From contig JANNFN010000194.1 in NCBI GenBank assembly GCA_031379885.1, positions 1 to 13,607 of the forward strand: a DNA stretch of 13,607 nt, in the 5' to 3' direction. Below the pieces are notes generated by a model. That model was not told the origin of the DNA, searched no databases, and saw nothing but the letters and a program-made list of their open reading frames with translations. Shown piece after piece: positions 1-8,500 of the stretch. This DNA is from Methylotenera_A sp031379885 (GTDB taxonomy: Bacteria > Pseudomonadota > Gammaproteobacteria > Burkholderiales > Methylophilaceae). How positions within the stretch are numbered: the first letter of the stretch is position 1; every line of letters begins with the position of its first letter. Position numbers and translations under genes: made by a program.

Positions 1-81
1 TGTTGTCGTTGTTTTACCAGCGTCAATGTGCGCAGAAATACCAATGTTACGGTAGCGTTCAATAGGGGTTATACGAGCCAC
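1..81 (-). CDS. fusA: Elongation factor G, N-terminal 27 codons (partial)
   Basis: EF-G is the ribosomal translocase GTPase of the cytoplasm. Only the first 27 codons are in the window, reading MARITPIERYRNIGISAHID and then AGKTTTT, which is the EF-G N-terminus running into the G1/P-loop (AHIDAGKTT). The start is GTG at 81-79. An in-frame TAA at 90-88 lies three codons upstream with no ATG between them, so GTG is the only plausible start. An AAAGG Shine-Dalgarno match is at 91-95, nine bases before the start. It is the third gene of the str operon, 74 bp after rpsG, with no terminator or promoter seen in that gap. The rest of the gene lies beyond base 1. Confidence 0.95.
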   Translation of the reverse strand, partial: MARITPIERYRNIGISAHIDAGKTTTT

Positions 82-155
82 AATACTTTACCTTTGCTAT
101 CAATTCAATCTTAAATTCTTAAAGAGCGAGAAAACTAAATACTTAAAATCTCTAA

Positions 156-626
156 CTAAAACCTAAAGTGCGAGAATGCCTTATTCGCTTCTGCCATACG
201 GTGCACTTCCTCACGTTTTTTCATGGCCGAACCACGACCTTCAGAAGCCTCAATCAACTCAGCCGCTAAGCGCAAGCCCATTGATTTTTCGCCACGTTTA
301 CGCGCAGCATCACGCAACCAGCGCATGGCTAAAGCACTACGGCGGCTTGGACGCACTTCAACGGGCACTTGATAGTTAGCACCACCGACGCGACGGCTTT
401 TCACTTCCACCAACGGGCGCAGGTTTGTCAGAGCAAGTGTAAACACTTCAACTGCATCTTTGCTAGTTTTAGCAACTACTTGATCAAACGCGCCGTATAA
501 AATACGCTCTGCAACTGATTTTTTACCGCCTGTCATCAGCACGTTTACAAATTTAGAAACCTCTTGGCTACCAAATTTTGGATCAGGCAAAATGTTGCGT
601 TTGGGGACTTCTCTACGTCTTGGCAT
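156..626 (-). CDS. rpsG: 30S ribosomal protein S7
   Basis: S7 is a primary assembly protein of the 30S head and binds the 3' domain of 16S rRNA. The product is 156 residues, starting MPRRREVPKRNI and containing the family block KFVNVLMTGGKKSVAERI near residues 25-42. The basic C-terminal half includes RPSRRSALAMRWL and ends HRMAEANKAFSHFRF. The length equals the short S7 form found in many bacteria. The ATG at 626 matches the family N-terminus, although its ribosome-binding site is weak (AGAG five bases upstream). The gene lies between rpsL and fusA in the classical str order. In E. coli S7 represses its own operon by binding the rpsL-rpsG gap; a gap of 97 bp here would allow the same, but that is inference. 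Confidence 0.98.
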   Translation of the reverse strand: MPRRREVPKRNILPDPKFGSQEVSKFVNVLMTGGKKSVAERILYGAFDQVVAKTSKDAVEVFTLALTNLRPLVEVKSRRVGGANYQVPVEVRPSRRSALAMRWLRDAARKRGEKSMGLRLAAELIEASEGRGSAMKKREEVHRMAEANKAFSHFRF

Positions 627-723
627 GCTTACTCTACTTTCTTTAATCTCTATTCTCAGTTATGTTTTGCTAGCAACTACTTTAGCAAGGCCTTTGGACG
701 GCCGCTTTCAACTTTTCGGCTAA
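627..723 (-). promoter_or_regulatory. rpsL-rpsG intercistronic region, possible S7 feedback site
   Basis: This 97-bp gap has two small self-complementary stretches when read on the minus strand. One is GGCC-7 nt-GGCC, just after the rpsL stop. The other is the palindrome TTGCTAGCAA at 667-676. A second TTGCTA lies ten bases before the TAGCAA half and could pair with it instead. In E. coli the equivalent gap is the S7 translational operator coupling rpsL to rpsG. Function here is inferred from position and length. No promoter or U-tract terminator was found. Confidence 0.35.
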
Positions 724-1113
724 TTACTTAGCCGCTTTACCTTCTTTAGGACGCTTAGCACCGTATTTAGAACGTGATTGTTTACGATCTTTAACGCCTG
801 CTGTATCCAAGCTACCGCGCACCATGTGGTAGCGCACACCTGGCAAATCTTTTACACGACCACCGCGCAACAGCACAACACTATGCTCTTGCAGGTTATG
901 GCCTTCACCGCCAATGTAGCTAATCACTTCGTAGCCATTGGTTAAGCGAACTTTTGCTACTTTACGTAACGCAGAGTTTGGCTTTTTAGGCGTTGTTGTG
1001 TAAACACGTGTACAAACACCGCGTTTTTGTGGGCAAGCTTCAAGTGCTGGCACTTTGCTTTTGGTGACCACTTTTGCGCGTGGCTTACGAATTAACTGGT
1101 TGATGGTTGGCAT
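724..1113 (-). CDS. rpsL: 30S ribosomal protein S12
   Basis: S12 sits at the decoding centre of the 30S subunit and sets translational accuracy. The 129-residue product begins MPTINQLIRKPRAK and carries the hallmark PQKRGVCTRVYTTTPKKPNS and GGRVKDLPGVRYH segments. Lys43, Lys44 and Lys88 are wild type, so the known streptomycin-resistance substitutions at 43 and 88 are absent. Asp89, the residue methylthiolated by RimO in other bacteria, is present. The C-terminus runs a few residues past E. coli S12, in an Ala/Lys tail. The ATG at 1113 has AGAGG nine bases upstream. It is the first gene of the str operon, 145 bp after rpoC, and appears to have its own promoter in that gap. Confidence 0.98.
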   Translation of the reverse strand: MPTINQLIRKPRAKVVTKSKVPALEACPQKRGVCTRVYTTTPKKPNSALRKVAKVRLTNGYEVISYIGGEGHNLQEHSVVLLRGGRVKDLPGVRYHMVRGSLDTAGVKDRKQSRSKYGAKRPKEGKAAK

Positions 1114-1140
1114 TGCCTATAACCTCTACAAAAATTATGC

Positions 1141-1172
1141 TAAAAACTTGCCCTTATTGATGACAATAAGGC
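1141..1172 (-). terminator. Terminator-like hairpin in the rpsL leader (attenuator or rpoC terminator)
   Basis: On the minus strand CCTTATTG (1171-1164) pairs perfectly with CAATAAGG (1159-1152) around the tetraloop TCAT. A further G-C pair is possible if one G is bulged. After the stem come five bases (GCAAG) and then TTTTTA (1146-1141). The stem is AT-rich, so it is probably a partial terminator. It is about 87 bases after the rpoC stop, but it also lies inside the predicted rpsL transcript, downstream of the promoter at 1191-1219. It could therefore limit read-through from rpoBC and also attenuate the str operon. Confidence 0.55.
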
Positions 1173-1190
1173 TATTCTGAAAAACCAAGC

Positions 1191-1219
1191 ATTCTATTTA
1201 GCGCGGGTCAATGTGTCAA
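1191..1219 (-). promoter_or_regulatory. str operon promoter (sigma-70 type)
   Basis: A perfect -35 box TTGACA (1219-1214) is separated by exactly 17 bp from TAGAAT (1196-1191), five of six matches to the -10 consensus. The sequence just upstream of the -35 contains an AT-rich run (AATAATTTTTG) that could act as an UP element. The expected transcription start is near 1184, giving an rpsL leader of about 70 nt. It is the best promoter match noticed in any intergenic gap of the window, and it marks where the str operon can start independently of rpoBC. Confidence 0.8.
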
Positions 1220-1258
1220 GACAAAAATTATCTCAACTCACTGCCAGCGATAAATAAA

Positions 1259-4200
1259 TTACTCAGCAGGCGTTTCTACAACGGTTACTTCTGCGGATGT
1301 TGTTTCAGTAACATCAACTACAACATCAGGCTCAACGTCTGAAAATAACGCTTCTGCCGCCGCAGCTTGCGCGGACGGTGTTGCCGGCGTTAGGGTTGCA
1401 ATTGCGGCCCGTTTACGCGCTTCATGATAAGCCAAGCCCGTACCTGCAGGAATCAAGCGGCCTACAATGACGTTTTCTTTCAAGCCACGCAATTCATCAC
1501 GTTTTCCTAAAATTGCTGCTTCGGTCAACACACGCGTAGTCTCTTGGAACGATGCTGCAGAAATGAACGAGTCTGTAGACAATGATGCTTTTGTAATGCC
1601 AAGCAGTACATATTCAAACTCAGCAGGGCGTTTATCAAGCGCCACCACTTCTTCGTTTCTAGCCAATAGATCAGCCCGCTCAACTTGTTCGCCCATAATG
1701 AAGCTGGTATCACCTGCATCGGTTACGCGAACACGACGCAGCATTTGACGCACAATCACTTCAATATGTTTGTCATTAATTTTTACGCCTTGTAAACGAT
1801 ATACGTCTTGAACTTCATCAATCACATAACGCGCTAACGCCTCGCGACCTTGTAAGCGCAATATGTCCTGTGGATCAGCGGGACCATCTACAATACTTTC
1901 GCCTTTGGTCACCACTTGGCCATCATGTGCAGTCACGTGTTTATCTTTAGGAATCAAGAACTCACTCGCAACGCCATCCAAATCGGTAATGACCAAGCGT
2001 TGTTTGCCTTTGGTATCTTTACCAAAGGATACCGTACCAGTAGTCTCTGCTAGCATGCCTGCGTCTTTTGGTGAGCGCGCTTCAAACAACTCGGCCACAC
2101 GAGGCAAACCACCAGTAATATCACGGGTTTTAGATGATTCTTGAGGAATACGGGCAATCACTTCACCCACGCCAACTTCCTGGCCATCCTTCACTGTAAT
2201 AATGCAGCTCAACTGGAAAGTCACATTCACCGATTGATCGCCACCAGCAACTTTCACTTCGTTGCCAGAAGCATCCAATAATTTTACTTGTGGGCGCAAA
2301 CCTTTAGTTTGGCCAGCACGCTGTTTTGGATCAATCACCACCAATGAAGACAAACCAGTCACATCATCAATTTGTTTTGCGACAGTAATACCTTCTTCAA
2401 CGTTTTCAAACTTGATGAATCCCGCATATTCAGTAATGATTGGGCGAGTATGTGGATCCCATGTAGCGAGGGCTTGACCAGCTTTGACTACATTGCCATC
2501 CATTACCGTCAATGTGGCGCCGTAAGGCACTTTATGACGCTCGCGCTCACGTCCATTGTCGTCGGAGATAATCACCTCACCGTTACGCGAAATCACAATT
2601 TGTTCTTTGCGGTTATTGGTGACATAACGCATGGTAGAAGTAAAGCTCAATACGCCGTTTGATTTACTTTCTACTTGACTCACAGAGGCCGCGCGCGACA
2701 CCGCACCGCCAATGTGGAAAGTACGCATTGTTAGCTGTGTACCTGGCTCGCCAATTGATTGCGCAGCAATCACGCCAACCGCTTCGCCCATGCTAATCAG
2801 CTTGCCGCGACCAAGATCGCGACCGTAACAATTTGCGCAAATGCCGTAACGCGTATCGCATGTAAGTGCTGTGCGTACTTTCACTTCATCTACACCAAGT
2901 GCATCAATTTTTTCAACTTCATCTTCACCCAACAACGTACCTGCTGGATACACAATTTCTTGCGTTTCAGGGTGAATGACATCCAACGCTGTGGTGCGCC
3001 CTAAAATACGATCATGCAAAGGCTCAACCACTTCGCCGCCTTTTACCAGCGCCTTAGTTACCAAACCATCAGTAGTGCCGCAATCAAGCTCGGTTACTAC
3101 CAAATCTTGAGTTACGTCCACTAATCGACGTGTTAAATAGCCAGAGTTAGCTGTTTTTAACGCAGTATCAGCTAAGCCTTTACGCGCACCGTGGGTTGAA
3201 ATAAAGTATTGCAATACGTTCAAACCATCACGGAAGTTCGCAGTAATTGGCGTTTCAATAATCGAGCCATCTGGTTTTGCCATCAAACCACGCATACCCG
3301 CCAATTGACGCACCTGCGCAGCAGAACCACGCGCACCAGAATCGGCCATCATATAAATGGCGTTGAATGACTCTTGTTTTAAGGTTTTACCTTCTTTGTC
3401 TTTAGCTGGTTTACCATCCGCATCCAATACTACTTCTTCACGCAATTGTTTCATCATGGCATCTGCCACTTTGTCGCCTGCACGACCCCAAATGTCCACC
3501 ACTTTGTTGTAGCGCTCACCTTGAGTCACCAAACCAGATACGTATTGATCTTCAATTTCTTTCACTTCTGCTTCTGCAGCGCCAATTAAAGCACCTTTTT
3601 CTGGAGGAACGAGCATGTCATTAATCGAAATAGAAATACCCGCTTTGGTCGCGTAGGTGTAACCCGTGTACATCAATTTATCCGCAAAAATAACGGTTTC
3701 ACGAATGCCCACTTTACGGAATGACGCATTGATTAGTTTTGAAATTTCTTTCTTTTTCAATGCTTTATCAATCAAGCCAAATGACAAACCTGCTGGCAGA
3801 ATTTCTGATAGCAATGCGCGACCAACCGTGGTTTCATAGCGCGTTGTTTTTTCGGTTTTGTTACCTTCAACGTCCAGCTCGTATTCTTTAATACGCACTG
3901 TAATTTTGGCGTGCAAATCAATCATGTTTTGATCAAACACGCGTTGTACTTCTTTTACATCGGCAAAACGCATGCCTTCGCCACGTGCCGCTACCTTATC
4001 GCGCGTCATGTAGTACAAGCCCAACACTATATCTTGTGAAGGCACAATAATTGGCTCACCGTTTGCAGGTGACAATACGTTGTTTGAAGCCAACATCAAG
4101 GTACGTGCTTCCATTTGCGCTTCTAAGCTCAATGGAACGTGAACTGCCATTTGGTCACCGTCAAAGTCGGCGTTGAATGCCGCACAAACTAATGGGTGCA

Positions 4201-5545
4201 ATTGGATTGCTTTACCTTCAATCAAGATAGGTTCGAAAGCTTGGATACCCAAACGGTGCAATGTAGGCGCACGGTTCAATAGTACTGGATGCTCGCGGAT
4301 GACATCCTCGAGGATATCCCATACTTCTGGCCCTTCTTCTTCAACCTTTTTCTTAGCTGCTTTGATTGTTGTCGCTAAGCCCAATACTTCCAATTTATGG
4401 AAAATGAATGGTTTGAACAATTCCAACGCCATTTTCTTAGGTAAACCACATTGATGCAGTTTCAGTTGCGGACCAACCACAATCACTGAACGGCCGGAGT
4501 AGTCCACGCGCTTACCAAGCAAGTTTTGACGGAAACGACCGCCTTTGCCTTTAATCATGTCAGCGAGTGATTTCAATGGACGTTTGTTGGCACCAGTCAT
4601 CACTTTACCGCGACGACCGTTATCCAATAGAGAATCCACTGCCTCTTGCAACATACGTTTTTCGTTTCGCACGATGATTTCTGGGGCTTTTAGCTCCAAT
4701 AATCTTTTGAGACGATTGTTACGGTTAATCACGCGACGATATAAATCGTTCAAATCAGAAGTCGCAAAACGACCGCCATCCAATGGCACCAATGGGCGCA
4801 ATTCTGGTGGCAATACTGGCAAGATTTCAAGAATCATCCACTCTGGTTTGATGCCAGACTTTTGGAAGGCTTCGAGCACTTTTAAGCGTTTAGCGATTTT
4901 CTTGATTTTCGCTTCCGAGCCTGTTTCGCCAAGGTCACGACGCAAAGTTTCAATTTCGTTATGGATGTTCATGGTGCGTAATAATTCGCGCACTGCTTCA
5001 GCACCCATTACCGCATTAAATTCATCGCCATACTCTTCAACTTTGGCTAAATAGTCATCTTCTGTCAGTAACTGTCCACGGGTAAGTGGCGTCATGCCAG
5101 GGTCTACCACGATAAATGCTTCAAAGTACAATACGCGTTCAATATCACGTAAAGCGATATCTAACACCATGCCCAAACGTGAAGGCAATGATTTCAAGAA
5201 CCAAATATGTGCAACAGGTGAGGCTAGGTCGATATGACCCATACGCTCACGACGCACTTTAGATAATGTGACTTCAACGCCGCATTTTTCGCAAATTACA
5301 CCGCGATGCTTTAAGCGTTTATATTTGCCGCACAAGCACTCGTAATCTTTTATTGGGCCAAAGATTTTTGAGCAGAACAGTCCATCACGTTCTGGCTTAA
5401 AGGTACGGTAGTTAATGGTTTCTGGTTTTTTTACTTCGCCATATGACCATGAACGGATTTTTTCAGGCGAAGCTAGCGCGATCTTAATCGCATCAAACTC
5501 TTCTTCTTTGGTTACCTGTTTAAATAAGTCTAATAGAGCTTTCAT
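1259..5545 (-). CDS. rpoC: DNA-directed RNA polymerase subunit beta'
   Basis: This is the catalytic clamp subunit of RNA polymerase, 1428 residues against 1407 in E. coli. The N-terminal zinc ribbon has Cys70, Cys72, Cys85 and Cys88 (CLCGKYKRL ... CEKCG). The catalytic loop NADFDGDQMAVH places the magnesium-binding aspartates at 460, 462 and 464, as in E. coli. The second zinc site is Cys822, Cys896, Cys903 and Cys906. The bridge-helix and trigger-loop region follows, with ISMGEAVGVIAAQSIGEPGT and TQLTMRTFHIGG. The extra length is partly an Ala/Val/Glu-rich acidic tail after about residue 1395. The ATG at 5545 has AGGAG (5552-5556) overlapping the rpoB stop codon, so translation is probably coupled to rpoB, which ends 10 bp upstream. 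Confidence 0.99.
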   Translation of the reverse strand: MKALLDLFKQVTKEEEFDAIKIALASPEKIRSWSYGEVKKPETINYRTFKPERDGLFCSKIFGPIKDYECLCGKYKRLKHRGVICEKCGVEVTLSKVRRERMGHIDLASPVAHIWFLKSLPSRLGMVLDIALRDIERVLYFEAFIVVDPGMTPLTRGQLLTEDDYLAKVEEYGDEFNAVMGAEAVRELLRTMNIHNEIETLRRDLGETGSEAKIKKIAKRLKVLEAFQKSGIKPEWMILEILPVLPPELRPLVPLDGGRFATSDLNDLYRRVINRNNRLKRLLELKAPEIIVRNEKRMLQEAVDSLLDNGRRGKVMTGANKRPLKSLADMIKGKGGRFRQNLLGKRVDYSGRSVIVVGPQLKLHQCGLPKKMALELFKPFIFHKLEVLGLATTIKAAKKKVEEEGPEVWDILEDVIREHPVLLNRAPTLHRLGIQAFEPILIEGKAIQLHPLVCAAFNADFDGDQMAVHVPLSLEAQMEARTLMLASNNVLSPANGEPIIVPSQDIVLGLYYMTRDKVAARGEGMRFADVKEVQRVFDQNMIDLHAKITVRIKEYELDVEGNKTEKTTRYETTVGRALLSEILPAGLSFGLIDKALKKKEISKLINASFRKVGIRETVIFADKLMYTGYTYATKAGISISINDMLVPPEKGALIGAAEAEVKEIEDQYVSGLVTQGERYNKVVDIWGRAGDKVADAMMKQLREEVVLDADGKPAKDKEGKTLKQESFNAIYMMADSGARGSAAQVRQLAGMRGLMAKPDGSIIETPITANFRDGLNVLQYFISTHGARKGLADTALKTANSGYLTRRLVDVTQDLVVTELDCGTTDGLVTKALVKGGEVVEPLHDRILGRTTALDVIHPETQEIVYPAGTLLGEDEVEKIDALGVDEVKVRTALTCDTRYGICANCYGRDLGRGKLISMGEAVGVIAAQSIGEPGTQLTMRTFHIGGAVSRAASVSQVESKSNGVLSFTSTMRYVTNNRKEQIVISRNGEVIISDDNGRERERHKVPYGATLTVMDGNVVKAGQALATWDPHTRPIITEYAGFIKFENVEEGITVAKQIDDVTGLSSLVVIDPKQRAGQTKGLRPQVKLLDASGNEVKVAGGDQSVNVTFQLSCIITVKDGQEVGVGEVIARIPQESSKTRDITGGLPRVAELFEARSPKDAGMLAETTGTVSFGKDTKGKQRLVITDLDGVASEFLIPKDKHVTAHDGQVVTKGESIVDGPADPQDILRLQGREALARYVIDEVQDVYRLQGVKINDKHIEVIVRQMLRRVRVTDAGDTSFIMGEQVERADLLARNEEVVALDKRPAEFEYVLLGITKASLSTDSFISAASFQETTRVLTEAAILGKRDELRGLKENVIVGRLIPAGTGLAYHEARKRAAIATLTPATPSAQAAAAEALFSDVEPDVVVDVTETTSAEVTVVETPAE

Positions 5546-5555
5546 ATTTGTCTCC

Positions 5556-8500
5556 TTAGTTTCTGTCTAGGTCGATGTCGATAGCGAGTGAGCGAATTTC
5601 TTTCACCAACACGTTAAATGACTCTGGCATGCCAGCATCAATTTTGTGTTCGCCTTTAACAATATTTTCGTACACTTTGGTACGACCGTTTACGTCATCA
5701 GACTTAACAGTAAGCATTTCTTGCAAGGTGTAAGATGCGCCATAAGCTTCAAGTGCCCAAACCTCCATCTCACCAAAACGCTGACCACCGAATTGTGCTT
5801 TACCGCCCAATGGTTGTTGGGTAACCAATGAATACGGCCCTGTTGAACGCGCATGCATTTTGTCATCCACCAAGTGATGCAGTTTCAATACGTGCATATA
5901 GCCCACAGTTACAGGGCGCTCAAATGCATCACCAGTTCGACCGTCAAACAATTTCACTTGTGTTTTACCAGCAGAGAATTGCAGCTGCTTAGTACGTGCA
6001 TCATTATCTGGGAAGGCCAAATCAAGCATCGCTTTAATATCAGATTCCGCCGCGCCATCAAATACTGGTGTGGCAAATGGAACACCGTCTTGCAAATTGC
6101 GTGCTAACTCTAGTATTTCACTGTCCGTGTAAGATTTAATGTCTTCTTTTTTGCCAGTACTATCGTTATAAATTTGCTCTAAGAATTTACGAATCTCAGC
6201 CACTTTCACTTCTGATTCCAGCATTTCTTGAATGCGCAGACCTAAACCTTTAGCAGCCCAACCCAAATGTACTTCTAAAATTTGACCAATGTTCATCCGT
6301 GATGGAACGCCTAGTGGGTTCAACACGATATCCATCGGTGTGCCGTCGGCCATGTGTGGCATATCTTCCACCGGAACGATTTTTGAAATCACCCCTTTGT
6401 TACCGTGACGACCCGCCATTTTATCGCCAGGTTGAATGCGGCGTTTAACAGCCAAATACACTTTGACCATTTTTTGTACGCCTGGTGGCAATTCGTCGCC
6501 TTGCGTCAATTTACGTTTTTTCTCGTCAAAACGGCTATCAAACGTAATGCGCGCTTGGCTCAAGCTATCCTTCAATTGCTCCAATTGACGCGCCGCATCT
6601 TCATCACTCAAGCGAATATCAAACCAATCGTAACGGCCGACTGAGTTCAAATATTCAGCAGTGAGTTTGTCGCCTTTTTTCAGCTTGTTAGGGCCGCCAG
6701 TGGCTACTTTTCCTTCTAATAGGCGATGAATACGTCCAAACGCATCATCTTCCACAATTCGCATTTGGTCAGCTAAATCGGTTTTATAATGCGCTAATTG
6801 GTCATCAATGATTTGTTGTGCACGTGAGTCACGATCAATTCCTTCACGCGTAAATACTTGCACATCAATCACTGTGCCGCTCATGCCAGATGGCACGCGT
6901 AATGACGTATCTTTTACATCAGATGCTTTTTCACCAAAAATCGCACGCAGTAATTTTTCTTCTGGCGTTAGTTGCGTTTCACCTTTTGGCGTAACTTTAC
7001 CTACTAATACATCGCCCGCTTCAACTTCTGCACCAATGTAGATAATTCCTGACTCATCCAAGCGACCAATCATGCGCTCACTCAAGTTTGAAATATCTTG
7101 CGTAATCTCTTCTGCGCCAAGCTTAGTATCACGCGCGACCACTGAAAGCTCTTCAATATGAATTGAAGTATAACGATCATCACCTACCACACGCTCTGAG
7201 ATTAGAATCGAGTCTTCGTAGTTGTAGCCATTCCATGGCATAAAACCTACTAACATATTTTGACCTAAAGCCAACTCGCCCATATCTGTTGAAGCGCCAT
7301 CAGCAATAATATCGCCACGCGCAAGCATCTCGCCTACTTTAACCAATGGGCGTTGGTTAATATTAGTATTTTGATTTGAGCGTGTATATTTGGTGAGGTT
7401 ATAAATATCTACACCAACTTCGCCAGCTTTGGCTTCATCATCATTCACGCGAATTACGATACGGCCTGAATCCACGTAATCTACAATACCGCCACGACGC
7501 GCTTGCACGGTAGTGCCAGAGTCAATCGCAACTGTACGCTCAATACCCGTGCCTACTACGGCTTTTTCTGCGCGTAGACAGGGCACTGCTTGGCGTTGCA
7601 TATTGGCACCCATCAATGCGCGGTTCGCATCATCGTGCTCTAAGAAAGGAATTAAAGAAGCCGCAACAGACACAATTTGACTTGGCGCTACGTCCATATA
7701 TTGCACGCGCTCTGGTTGCGTCATCGTAAATTCGTTCAGGTGACGTGAAGAAATCAATGCTTCTTTAAACAAGCCTTTAGTATCCAATTCCGTATTTGCC
7801 TGTGCAATCATGAATTGGCTTTCTTCAATGGCAGATAAATAATCAATCGTGTCAGAAACTTTATTGCCTTCTACGCGACGATAAGGCGTTTCTAGGAAGC
7901 CATATTGATTAGTACGTGCAAACAAAGCCAATGAGTTAATCAAACCAATGTTTGGGCCTTCTGGCGTTTCAATCGGGCATACACGGCCATAGTGGGTTGA
8001 ATGTACGTCACGCACCTCAAAGCCAGCACGTTCGCGCGTTAAGCCGCCCGGGCCTAATGCAGAAATACGGCGTTTGTGCGTAATTTCTGATAAAGGGTTG
8101 GTTTGATCCATAAATTGTGAAAGTTGGCTTGAACCAAAAAATTCACGAATCGCGCTAGAAACTGGTTTTGCATTGATTAAATCATGCGGCATCAAGTTAT
8201 CAGATTCCGCTTGACTTAAACGCTCTTTCACTGCGCGTTCTACGCGCACTAATCCAGCGCGGAACTGGTTCTCGGCCAATTCACCCACTGAACGAATGCG
8301 ACGATTTCCTAAGTGATCAATATCATCAATTTCACCGCGTCCATTACGCAACTCAAGCAACACGCCAACCACAGCCAAAATGTCATCATTTGATAACACA
8401 TTCGCGCCTTGATCGATTTGCGGGCCAACGCGCTCATAGAACTTGCGCATCCAGCTGGCGCTACGCTCTTCTTGCTTGTTTGGATAGGCACGACGATTGA

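Noticed and set aside
1226..1255. A TTATC/GATAA hairpin followed by TTTTT directly after rpoC
   Set aside because: The stem has only 5 bp with one G-C pair and a 16-nt loop, too weak to call a terminator; the run more likely serves as upstream AT-rich promoter DNA.
4545..5054. A 169-codon plus-strand open frame inside rpoC
   Set aside because: It lies wholly opposite conserved rpoC codons, and its sequence shows no recognisable domain; a shadow frame.
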